A stretch of DNA of 64,000 bases from Nannobrachium achirus (taxonomy: Eukaryota > Chordata > Actinopteri > Myctophiformes > Myctophidae), in assembly GCA_963921795.1 (NCBI GenBank), contig OY997659.1, forward strand, positions 27,065,903-27,129,902, read 5' to 3'. This document shows positions 1-11,239 of the stretch, one piece after another (position 1 is the first letter of the stretch; each line of letters begins with the position of its first letter). The translations under genes and the position numbers were made by a program. A model generated the notes under the pieces. That model saw only the letters and a program-made list of their open reading frames with translations, was not told where the DNA came from and did no database searches.

Positions 1-1404
1 TGCATATTGCATATGGAGGCGGTAGTTCTTGTACAGTGTTATATAGTGGTTGCTTTCATTTTAAAACATCCACTCTATATCTTAAAACAACGTATTTCTT
101 ACCACCACACCCTGCAATTATAGGCTACTAAATTAAATATATCCTAATAAAAAGCTGAAGAAAACAAACAACTTGTAGGCATGGAGGCTATCATTATAAT
201 TATATGCCATTTTATTTTTGTTTGAGATATAGACCTTATCATTCATAATGATTTGTGATCACTTTTTTCTTTCTTTTTTTGTATGTTTTCTTTCTTTTAA
301 GATTTGCCTATTTTATAATTACACATTTAGTGAATGCTTATCAGTAAGGACTAAGGAGCACTTTTTTATTGCTACATGGAAGTTACAGTAGGCTATCTGT
401 TCTGTTTCTGAATAAAACCAATGATGGGTTTAAACAGGGAGATTACCAAAATACTTGCTGTATCAAAAACATTCTCAGAGTGTATAATTACAATTATTTC
501 TAGTAGGCCATGTAGGCTACATATGTAAAGCTCTTAAAGAGGCGATAACATTAACTATGAAATGCTCTAGAATCTTGAGGTGACAATGTTTGACCCTTCA
601 CTTATGGTATAGGGTTAAGAGGGCATCACATCGGGTGTGTGAAAAGCTTGAAATAGTTTACAGAGTTGAGTAAAAATGGGACATGGCTGTCATCTTGAAA
701 TTTGATATCCCGCTTCCTTTTTTAGATAGACACAGACAAATGAAACGAGTTTGACCAGAAGTTGTCATTTCAGGGCATAGGCGTATATTAAGTTAATAAT
801 ACAATTAACATTTATATAAAATAAGCTGCCACCAGAACGTTTAAATGTTGCTGGTATTGGTAATATCCACAGACATGATGGACCATATGTTATTTGGCCT
901 TTATGCCCTGCCTGATAGCTTGCTGTTGTTTCACCTGTTTCACCAACAAGCATATTTAGCTCAAAGGCTGCTTCTGACTTTATTTACATAATAGCCACTG
1001 TTTTTAAGGTCACATGGGGGTTGTTCTGTGATGCTGCTGGTATTGGGGGGTGGGGGGAGTGAGGCCTTGTCTGTTTGAGGTGGTAGCCTCATTAAAAAAT
1101 ACCCTATCAACATTTCTGACTATGTCTAAATACATGCATTCACTGTCTCTGACACCTACAGAAGTTCTCTTGTGGAGGAAGATTGCAGATGAAAAAATAC
1201 CCAGTACAAGGAGCGTAGTGCTTTGTATCCAGCAACATAGTAGGGAAGCCCTAAGAACTGGTGGTTGATGCGTGTTGTCATTGTGATCAGTCTAACTCAT
1301 CATAGAATATCTGTTATCCTGTAACTTTAACATGGCTAACTCCCCATGTAACAATTGTGAAGTACAGAAACAGCATTGTTTATACAATTCCAACATATAA
1401 GAAA
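1..1404. other. AT-rich non-coding DNA, no gene seen
   Basis: Only short ORFs without recognisable domains are present. No repeat family is identified with confidence. Confidence 0.5.
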
Positions 1405-1407
1405 CGC

Positions 1408-1408
1408 G

Positions 1409-1466
<58 letters not shown>
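1408..1466. repeat. (TG)n microsatellite
   Basis: About 28 TG units. The flank cgtgcatgcgtgcgtggggtgggctat... recurs at 2733-2830, which shows that the flanking sequence is itself a dispersed repeat. Confidence 0.95.
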
Positions 1467-1469
<3 letters not shown>

Positions 1470-2145
1470 CGTGCATGCGTGCGTGGGGTGGGCTATACGA
1501 ATCAAAGGTTGAGAACTCAACTACGGCTCTATTTGGCCATTCTACAACAGCAGAATGGTAACCGAATACATGCTTGTCTGCAGGCTTTATATAGCGGTGT
1601 GACTCACACCGTAGGAGTGACCCATCTTTGTGAATGGGATGTTGAACCTAATCAACTGTCTGATATGTATGAAATGTTACGTTCCAAGGGGGAAAGCAAT
1701 ACAAAGGTCCATTGTAGGCCTACATGTCCCTGGATGAATGCACATGTATGCAATTAATTGCAAAGAGGCTTATGCAAATTAATTATGCACTACAGACAAG
1801 AATTCTTGGTAATCCAAATGTGTCACCTGAAGCCATAGCCTCGGAAACCCAGACTTTTATTTGTAGCCATAATAACCTATGGGAAGTCCTTTTCAGTACA
1901 TTCAAATGGATCTCCATATTTTATGGGAGCTTCTTATACTGTATACTCCTACTGCTAAAAATGATAATAATAAATGCAGCACTGTTAGATATGTAGAGAC
2001 TACAGAGAAAACAACAAAGAAACTATTAAGAAGGGTGTCCAGCAGGAATACCAGTGTTTACATCCCTAGTCTAGAACAGTGGAACAAATAAAAACCCAGA
2101 TAAAAAGGTGAGGTTGAAAAACTGGTTTTACAGTTATTGGATAGT

Positions 2146-2198
2146 CCTTGTCCTCAAAGTGACTGTTATATAATATAACAGTCACTTTGAGGACAAGG
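2146..2198. repeat. Perfect palindrome, 25-bp arms, 3-nt spacer
   Basis: The arms at 2146-2170 and 2174-2198 (ccttgtcctcaaagtgactg..., then ata) are exact reverse complements around taa. Not assigned to a family. Confidence 0.9.
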
Positions 2199-2926
2199 AG
2201 ACGTAATCTCAAGATAATCACTTGTATCGTCTTGTCTACTGAAATCCATGCATGACTTGGTGTGTCATTTATTTTGACCTCAGTCTGATATGGCTGGTAG
2301 TCCAGTCTATTTGGTCATTTACTATACTGATAACAGTAATCAGAGATGGTAATGTACTCTTGTTACTGTCATTGAGTATCTTTGAGTACATCCTAAAGAC
2401 AGCAATTCTACTTTCACTTAAGTAGAACTGTAAATATGAAGTATTGGATATCCATATTGATCTGCCACTACTTAAACGCCACCCCCACCCACCAGAATCC
2501 CCACTACTCCACCGCCACCCCCACCCACCCCAAAGCAAAAAAGGAATAAAACACCAGCTGTGACACACAGGGTTACCATACCTACCTAACAACACAAACA
2601 ACTGCTGAACAGGCCTGCCATGCCATACCTATAATAAGAAAACCCCTCCAACAACATTATCCCGTGCAAGCACATCCCCAGAGTGACTTGGTGAATTGAA
2701 TACCACAATGTGACCACATTGAAAACAAGCCTGCATGCGTGCGTGGGGTGGGCTATAAGAATCAAAGGTCGACAACCACAGCTCTATTTGGCCATTCTAC
2801 AACAGCAGAATGGTAACCGAACTGTGTTACCACCATGTCTTACATTATAGCCAAGGACTACTGTCCTCATCTGATCTGTCTCAGAAAGGTCAAACAGCAT
2901 CAGATAAAAATAAATAAACGCGCACA

Positions 2927-3069
<143 letters not shown>

Positions 3070-3159
3070 CTCCAACTAGTATAGCCTAAGTATTAGGCTA
3101 GTTATTTATCTAGTGGTATTTAAACCCAGTTTACGTCTTTAATCAAACTCTACTCTATG

Positions 3160-3760
3160 GCGCAGCTCCATATCTCCATATCTGGAAGTCCGCAATCTGG
3201 GGATCATTCTGGACTCAACCTTCTCCTACCAGTCCATATCCAAATCAGAACATCTCTAGGCTCTGTCCCTCACTCTCCGACTCTGTGGCTGAAACCCTCA
3301 CGCATTTGTGGCCTCCCATCTGGACTGACTGATTGATTGAAGACTTTATTAGAAGTTTGCCTAGGAAAAGGTACAGTTTCATGACTTGTGCTACAGTTCA
3401 CTGGTACAAGGTCAACTAAAAGGAGATCCTAGTAAGCTTTTTCGGCTTATTTACACAGGAAACCTTTAAATAAACTACTGCAATGGAGTCCTGTTTGGGC
3501 TCTCTAACAATACCTGGATAGGCTCTAGTAGGCCTATGTGCAAACTTCAGCTGCCAGAGTTCTCACCTATTAATTGTCAAGCCTTGGTGACAAATCACCC
3601 CCACCCAAGGACAGCTGCACTGGCTTCCTGTGTTTGTAATTCCTGTTAATTACAAACTTATACTTCTCACCTTCAAATGTCTCAATGCCCTGACTCCACT
3701 CCACAGTACCTCTCAGACCTCTCTTTCACGGAAGTGGCAGCCACCATGGATATTCGCCAC
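3160..3760 (+). pseudogene. Degenerate LINE reverse-transcriptase 3' part, interrupted by an insertion
   Basis: Translated pieces read VRNLGIILDSTFSYQS, then HAFVASHLD, YCNGVLFGLSNN, and LLTFKCLNALTPL. They are the C-terminal region of an L2/CR1-like non-LTR element in its usual order but in broken frames. At about 3328-3475 an unrelated piece containing gattgattgaagactttatt separates SHLD from YCNG. Confidence 0.6.
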
Positions 3761-3769
3761 GCTCAATGT

Positions 3770-4570
3770 TTGTTTGTTGGCGTTTTTTTTTGTTTTTTTT
3801 GCGGTGCTAACCACTCCAGTACGTGACTTCATGTGTATGTCCATAAGTGTTTTTCCACTGTATCAAATACTGATATCCTGTGATGTCATGTGGGTCTATC
3901 ATCAGCAGCAGCACCACCACCACTCACTTCACACTGGTGTGATTTTCTATTTAAAGCTTTGTTTGATTCATGAAAGGAGCTCTGGTAGAAATATTTATAG
4001 ACTGTCAATGTATGTATTATTGTGTATGTGTCAATCACATTCAATGCTAGTCAGCCACTTTTCACATCAATGTAATAATTCTAACTTGACAGCAGCTGCT
4101 AATCCTAACAGCTGACGGATGCTTACTCCTACCCTGTGTCAGCATAATCTGTCTATAGTATGTGCCATATATGGAAGACTTCTTTAACTACTTTATCTTT
4201 AGCACATCCTTGTAAGACCATTCAGAAGAGCATTTCTGGTAGAGTGGACACTATAAGAACGGTCTGAATTGGTGCTCAGAAGGCTTGTGCCCCAACGGGC
4301 TGCCTGGAACAGGCCAAGAGGCCTGCTCCTTATGATCTGTATGCTGTTGCTCTGCTGAATCTTCTACAATACATTGTCAATATCAGTCATAACAACCAGT
4401 CCCTGGCTGGATATTATTATGTTCCATTGCAGCGCTATATCAATTCAAGACATTATTATTATCCTCTCCTCCAGGTTCCAGGTTCACTGCTCAGGCTCGC
4501 ACCTTGGACTCCAAAGCTGTGTTGTCAGACTAGTGTATTGTTCATGTGTTATCGGGACAATTTAGGAGTC
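3770..4570. other. Non-coding stretch, nothing recognised
   Basis: There is no gene or clear repeat, apart from an ORF (3630-4115) that begins in the LINE relic and runs on by chance. Confidence 0.4.
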
Positions 4571-4574
4571 CACC

Positions 4575-4790
4575 ATCTCCACCTCCACCTCAATATATTA
4601 TAACTCTATGCTCCAGTCCACACTCGTAGTCAACCACCAGTTCCTTGATCTTTCCAATTTCGCGCTGGAGGTGACTGTTTTCACACCACCCAACAAAGCA
4701 CTCCAGAGGGCTTTGTACATTTTCATCTGCATTGCAGCTGACAATGCCTCCATCAGAGAACTTCTGAGGTGGCAGTACATGAGTTGAAGT
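4575..4790 (-). pseudogene. Degenerate LINE reverse-transcriptase fragment
   Basis: The minus-strand translation around ECFVGWCENSHLQ and GKIKELVVDYE resembles the post-catalytic segment of fish LINE RTs (typically ...WCxxNxLxLNxxKTKELIVDFR). Frames are broken. Confidence 0.45.
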
Positions 4791-5552
4791 GGAAGTCAAT
4801 GGTTAGCGGGAGCAGGAAAGCTGCACAGCCTGCCATGGACCAAGATTTCCATTGGTCAGTGATATGTACTGTGGTGAATAAGCTATGGAACACGAGAAGT
4901 GCCATGGTTATTCACCAGGAGACCATATCTGGGGAAGTGGTATTCAAACAAAAAATAAAAACAGAACTGAAAAGACAAAAAAAAGCTGACAGCATGGCTC
5001 CTGTTGCATCTGACATGCTGCCGACAGTCTGAAGCATTGCAAGTGAGGTAGTGCAGGTCAATGCAGGACATGGTCCACCTGCATTACTGAACTTCTCAGC
5101 TAGCTGGAGGCTGGATGCTGTCGAAGGCATTGGAGAAGTCTAAAAGAAAATTACATGACTCTCAGAGTGCCATGTAGTGAGCAGCACAGGCCTCCGATCT
5201 CTGAGAGAGAGGGGGTGGGGTTGGCTGGTTTGATAAGTATGGCATGGCAACCCTGTTCAGAGTCAGTTGTTTGTGTTAGGTAGGTATGGTAACCCTGTGT
5301 GTCACAGTCTGGTGTTTTGCATTCCTTTTTTGCTTTGGGTGGGTGGGGGTGGCGTTGGAGTAGTGGGACTGGGGATTCTCCCCCAGGTCTCAATTTGGTG
5401 TCCGGTTCATGGTGTGGGTGATGAATGATTTAAGAAGTCATACACCTAGCTTGAGTCCAAACTAATTGCACTCTGAGCAATCCCATTCACACAAAGAATG
5501 AGTTTTTTTCAAGATTTATTTGTGGGCTTTTATGCGTTTATTGACAGGACAG

Positions 5553-6300
5553 TAGACAATTTACAATTTAGGCATTTAGCAGACACTCTTGATCCAGAGC
5601 AACTTACAATAAGCACGATAATAAGCAAGATAATACGTCAATACATCAACAACAATACAACAAATGCATTTGAATATCAATCTAGAAAACAATAACGTAA
5701 GTAGACCACGCACCTAATCATTAAAAACCTTTTGTAAAACCTAAAAATGCTATCTAGCTTTCATGTATGGTCATCGAGGGATGGCAAGTGCTACAGTAAG
5801 TGCTATGGGGTGGAGTCAGAAGATGTGAGTCTTCAGTCCATGGCGGAAGCTAGGGAGTGAGTCTGTAGTTCTACGGGCGACAGGGAGTTTATTCCACAGT
5901 TTGGGGGCCAGGAGGGTGAACTGTCTAGGCAGAGAGGATTTTTGACGTGGGGTTTTTAGCGAGGGTTCTGTCAGAATCCCTGTGTTAGCTGAACTGAGTG
6001 AACGGGTGGGGTTGTAGGGGTTGATCAGGCTTTGGAGGTATGGAGGTATACCTTTGGCTGCCTTGAAGGCCAGCATCAGTGCCATACCTTTGGCTGCCTT
6101 GAAGGCCAGCATCAGTGCCATACCTTTGACTGCCTTGAAAGCCAGCATCAGTGTTTTGTATTCTGTGCGGGCCGCAACCGGGAGCCAATGGAGGGCACCG
6201 GAGAATTTTGGCTGGTTGAATGAAGACCAGTCGTGCCACGGCATTGTAGTAAATGTGGAGAGAGATGGGGACTTTGGGGAGTGACACGTAGCAAAGGTTG
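5553..6300 (-). mobile_element. 5'-truncated L2/CR1-like LINE with 3' UTR
   Basis: The minus strand encodes LHWLPVAARTEYKTLMLAFK, PPYLQSLINPYNPTRSL, and LLAPKLWNKLPVARRTTDSL then PSFRHGLKTHIF, the conserved LINE C terminus. It is followed by a 3' UTR (5553-5810) whose end, read on +, is caatttaggcatttagcaga. The same 3' region recurs at 32785-33000 and 41900-42330. The coding part carries a triplicated 36-bp block. The terminal left part (6234-6300) overlaps a SINE-like scrap. Confidence 0.75.
6048..6155. repeat. 36-bp tandem triplication inside the LINE relic
   Basis: Three copies of a 36-bp unit start at 6048, 6084 and 6120, with only a few differences. The unit keeps frame on the minus strand (12 residues, around LMLAFKAAKGMA). 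Confidence 0.92.
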
Positions 6301-6309
6301 TCACAGGCC

Positions 6310-7300
6310 AAAAGGTTTGGGAACCACTGGCCTAGGGTGCCCTGACCACGGGTGGCCCAGGCCTTTGTTGTCCATCTTTTGTAATTTGGGACCGAATAAT
6401 TATCTGTTTCTGTTCGCAATCTCCTATTAATAAGAAAAACATTTGTCTTTTCATTTTATATAAGATGGTGTCTGGCAACATACTGTATGTGATGTCTAAT
6501 TGTTTGTCTTTTGTCTTAATTGTTTCATGACAAATGAATACGGTTTAAGTGAAAAAATTAAATTTGTAGGTTATATATATTTTTAATAGACCTCAGGGTT
6601 CTTCAGTGGTTCTTTGGGATAAAGATGGGTGACATATAAGAACCGCTTTTGCTGTTCTTTTGCTAGATAGCAACATTTGTGAGACATCTATCTATCTAAC
6701 ATACTGATCTGTTGTGTTGCCTTTCTTTTGGATTTTGGCAGCCTTTTGGGCCTTGGAAGGGACATTTTTATCAGGGATATTTGCTTTCAACCGACAAGCT
6801 CTCATTTTCACTACTTCTTGAAAGTGTTTCAAATTTTCCTTTGATTTTAAATTAAATTGAATTTCGTTTTTAATCCATGAAAAATTAATTAGGGTTCTTA
6901 ATTAATTCTTTTGTATTATTTTTGTTTTGAAATAATAATAATAAAAAACAAAAAGTGCACGATGAATATCAAAAAAGTAGCGAACACTGTCCCGAGTCCC
7001 GACCCAGTGTTTGGGAAACAGAGGGCCGTCAAAGTCAAGAAATTCCACAGAACAGGAAATGTGGCCTGGCGGGTGAAGTCATCTGGAAATGTGCCCATTT
7101 TAATTGGCTAGTCAGTGTATTCCACAGAAGAGGGTGTGTTGCCTGGGTGAAGTCACCAGGAAATGTTCCCATTTATTGCATGTATCTGCTCACTTATACA
7201 TGAGATATCAGCATATCAGTTAACACAAATTTAACTTGGAGTCAGTGTATTCCACATAAAAAGGGAGTGTAGTGTATGTAGTCTTAGTGTAGGTAGTAGA
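6310..7300. other. AT-rich non-coding DNA with short hAT-like scraps
   Basis: Short pieces such as cccagtgtttgggaaacaga (about 7000) resemble hAT ends. Nothing else is recognised. Confidence 0.35.
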
Positions 7301-7334
7301 GTGCAGTGTTTCCCAACCTTTTTTTTTTTCAGGA

Positions 7335-7612
7335 GCCCACGTGACCCTAGTACCCACATGTCCCTAGTGGCCAGGTGGCCACATGTCCCTAGTTGTCCAG
7401 GTGCCCACATGTCCCTAGTAGTGCCCACTTGTCCCTAGTTCCCAGTTGTCCCTATTGCCTACATCTCCAAGTGCCCACATGTCCCTAGTGCCCAGTTGTC
7501 CAGGTGCCCAGCACCTCTCCAAGTGCCAAGTAAAGAAAAAAACAGGTGCCCACATGTCCCTAGCGCCCAGCTTTCCAGGTGCCCACCTCGCCAAGTGCCC
7601 ACATGTCCCTCC
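7335..7612. repeat. Minisatellite, unit about 19-20 bp (gtgcccacatgtccctagt)
   Basis: About a dozen imperfect copies, starting just after a hAT-like end cagtgtttcccaacc (7303). Single units also occur at about 8442-8461 and 48610-48630, so the array appears to have grown from a dispersed element. Confidence 0.8.
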
Positions 7613-8679
7613 CTATACATCTCTATCTCTATTAAAAATAAAAAATAAAAAAAGAACTTGCCTACAGCAAAATACGGCTTTGATTGTGTGGGGCCCCAGG
7701 CCAGCCACCTAACCTTTAGGCCCGGCTCTGCACCGCCTACAGGCCAATATTTGGGGGAAAATAAAGCATTTTGTGATTATGAGAAGTAGAGACACCAGAC
7801 ACATCTGAAGGTTGAAAAAATATATGGTCAGCAAGGCATTATTGATTTTTGTATTTTTATTTTATTGAATTTTTATAACAATTGAACAATTGCTGGACAC
7901 GGAGCAGAAATACTTCTGATTAAGGTGGTAGTGAGATGTACAGTAGCCTAGTCTAGTGGTAGGCTATGGGAATAGGCCTACAGACACCCACTAGAGGGCA
8001 GTCGTATTTTTGATAACAAGCTAGTGAGGCAGCAGCAGTAGCGGCCTAGTGATAAAACATAACTGTCTGTATTCAATAACTAATTTGTTAACTGTGCACT
8101 AGTTTAATGCTTACGCAAAGAAGGGTCCTGGATAAAGCAATTAGAAGAAATAATACAAAATATATATATATTAGCCTATTATTAAATAAAATATTTGAAA
8201 ATGTGCTACAAAACCTGTATATCCAGTCATTTTAAACAAGAAGTTGAAGGATAGGCCTATATGCATACATTATAAGGTCTGATAATGATGTATTCTGTAA
8301 TGCTGATGATGTAATCATGTATACTTATATAGGCCTACTCTATAGTGTATATATTTATTTATTTCTTTATTTATTACATTTTGGACAAAATAGCCAGTAG
8401 CCTATATATTTATGTATTAAACAAATCGCCAATTTTACATCGAGGTGCCCAGATGTCCCTATATAGATTAATTTATTCTAGACAGTAGTGTATCCAATCT
8501 AGCAAGCCTAGTTGTAGCCCATCTAATATTTGAAAGCGGGGCAAAGACACATTTGTTTGTCTTTCTTCTGGAGTTGGCTGCTCCGAATTCCAAGACAAAA
8601 ATAATAATAAGAAAAATAAATAATAATAATAACAAATACATTTAAAAAAATGCCACGTTTTGCAAATAACCAGTGGTAT

Positions 8680-9045
8680 TCCTTTGATCCAGTCCGGGGG
8701 TTTCTTCTTCCCGCTCCTTGCTGCAGGGAGGAGCAATAGGAGTGCAGCTGAGCTGAGCATCACAGCCTGCTTCAGCCTGCATTCAAGGAAACGGGCATAC
8801 ACAGCACTTTTTTTTGTGACTTTCCACAATGTTGTAGCCTTCCTATACCGTAATGTCACAGTCACACATCTAGAAATGATATTCGACGTGGACGTCCTGA
8901 AAACGTTTCGTCTTTGAATCACCCCACTGCTCCCAGAGACACCTACGGACTCTGGGAATCTGTGCCCACTGAAGGGAGACCCCCTCATTTACTTCCTGCG
9001 CCAAGACTCGTAAAGACATGGTTATTACGCCGAATCTGTGGTAAG
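8680..9045 (+). other. Possible non-coding 5' exon or promoter region of osbpl6 (weak)
   Basis: This is a non-repetitive and relatively GC-rich stretch in AT-rich surroundings, ending at a donor-like site ctgtg|gtaaggaa near 9041. The coding exon at 26971 begins with an acceptor, so an upstream 5' UTR exon must exist. This is one candidate only, with no homology support. Confidence 0.2.
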
Positions 9046-10870
9046 GAAAAGCTTATTCCCTATAATAATCCATGCAATCTGTTCCTGATCTACGGGGGGA
9101 AACACTGAGGCAAAAACGATGGTTTATTTAGCATAGACGTTATGTTGATGCTTGTGTTCAGCTTAACCCATGCAGGGGAGACCACAGCATCTCTCATCCC
9201 ATTGCATTTGCATCCCCTTTGAGTCACCGTGGACCAGTCAGACACGACTACCTAGCCACAGCTAATAGCTCACTGTTGCTAGTCTGTCTGCCAGAGGGAT
9301 GGAGCCTGCTGGGCTGTGTGTGAGTGTCAGTGTGACCCACCAACCATCTCCATAAAACTGGACCAACCAACAGCGCAAAATAACGCACAAATTCAACCGT
9401 GACCACTAAAACCATGCATGTTGCGTTTTAGTGGAGTATGTTAGCATAGATGAAATAGCCATCTCTCTTCAGTACAAATGCACCGAGAGAGACCTCATTT
9501 ATTAATGCGTCACTGAGTCTTCTTTTTTTTACTCTTTTTTTTTTACTTGATAATTCGTCGTGCTCAACTGCACATCTGTCTTGGTCACATAGAGCATGTC
9601 ACGCGCTCGCCTTAACCATATTATTATTGGTGACGCTGGCTGTTTGCACGTCATGATACTCTATCAGACATAATCCATTCATTATGTCCTCCTATGCCAA
9701 GACGTAACTACCAGAAAGTTAGCCAACTAACCAATGAAGGAATGTTCCATGCATAGACTCTTTCTGTGAGCTGAAGGTCATTCTGTGACTTTGCAGGTGT
9801 TTAAAATATACCCTGAACCACATCAACAATGGTACTACTACTACTACTACTAAATCGTATTGTTGTAATTACAATAATGCCCTGGTTCCTTGGATAGGTT
9901 GCTCTTCTAACAAGAACAGTCTTCATTGAGTGGGTCTAGTACTGAAGGTCCCTCCTGCTGAAACTGTTCTTGTTTCATTTAAATGAAATCTTTGCATAGC
10001 CTTGACAGAGAGAGGCATTATGTCTAGTTGTCTCGCTTTAAAGCTTCAAATGTTGACTAAATGTTTGACCTAACATGAATATAACACCTTAATGTTAGAA
10101 CAGGTCATAAGTATTGTCCAATGAGCTGAAACATTAGGTGGTACTACATACAGGTGTACTGTATGCCCAAGGTCTATGACTCACATTTGCTTGTCCATTT
10201 TCCATGGCTTTATTTCTCAGCATTCAGCTTAGAAATCTTTTTTACTCCATCTCTCTGTCTTTGTCCTTCCTGGAAGAACGTGGTACAGAGAGAGACCCAA
10301 TTTCATTTAAAGAGCCTTGTTGTTTCCCCCATCAAATGTGGTGGGGATGTAATGTTGTCATGACATTGCAATCAGCCTGGTTTGTTCCAGTAAATGCTGT
10401 GAAAAAGACACAGACCTTGGTAAAATGTGCATCTCAAAGATTCCAGATTGCCACACAAGATATAATCATTTAAGCTCAGTGAAACAAGGCTCTGTTAATC
10501 GATATGCATTATTAGCTAGGTGTAAGTTCAGACACTTGCCTCGAACAGACACAAAGACCCTGTAACATGAACCGAGTCGGGACATGAGTCTGCTTTCGGC
10601 GGCCGGCTTTAATTATGCAACAGAACGGGCGATCAGCAAACTTGGTGTAGAACACTGTGGTCGATAATGTGATATTGCAGGTGCCGTGTGTACCTGGAAG
10701 GCATCTGTGGTAACATCTGTCAACATGAGCATCTCTTCTTTCCTGCTAAATAACGCTCATGCCTAAATATTTAACATGTTTGAAAGAGGGGAATGAATAT
10801 TATGTGTATAACACTTTTCAACTGGGATGAGATTTCACCCAGAGGTAGATGTGTAGATGTGTAGACAGAA
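9046..10870. other. Unique non-coding sequence
   Basis: No gene recognised. There is a short (act)n run near 9835. ORFs here lack domains. Confidence 0.4.
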
Positions 10871-11233
10871 CAGTGTTTTTCAACCACTGTGCCTGGGGAC
10901 CTTTGGTGTGCCCCTGAGAAGGGTCAGGTGTGCCCCTTGAAATTGCTTGAAAGCCAGTATTGTATTTATCATTTTAAAAAGCACACAACGCCTCGCGGTG
11001 CGAGGCGTTGTGTGCTTGTAGATCTGCTGTTTTCACTACTGTTGTGCAACAGCCTTGATGAATGATGAAGCAGGGCTTTACTTTGCGAAGAAACGTACAA
11101 ATTTGAAACTTGAAAATACAAGGTTTCTTCCCAACAGTGACGATATTTACACCCCCGTATATTATGTTGGTGTGCCCATGGATTCTTGGGACATGAAAAG
11201 TGTGCCCATGCAGAAAAAAGGTTGAGAAACCAG
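10871..11233. mobile_element. hAT-like non-autonomous element containing a half hairpin module
   Basis: The ends are CAGTGTTTTTCAACC and GGTTGAGAAACCAG, imperfect TIRs. Flanks agacagaa and agaccaga are similar but not exact. The interior holds an inverted, partly deleted copy of the palindrome element found whole at 48009-48275 and 60130-60385. Confidence 0.65.
10981..11037. repeat. Hairpin module copy 1 (one outer arm missing)
   Basis: The inner stem gcacacaacgcctcgc/ggt/gcgaggcgttgtgtgc is perfect. The right outer arm ttgtagatctgctgttttca is present and the left outer arm is absent. Confidence 0.85.
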
Positions 11234-11239
11234 AGACCA

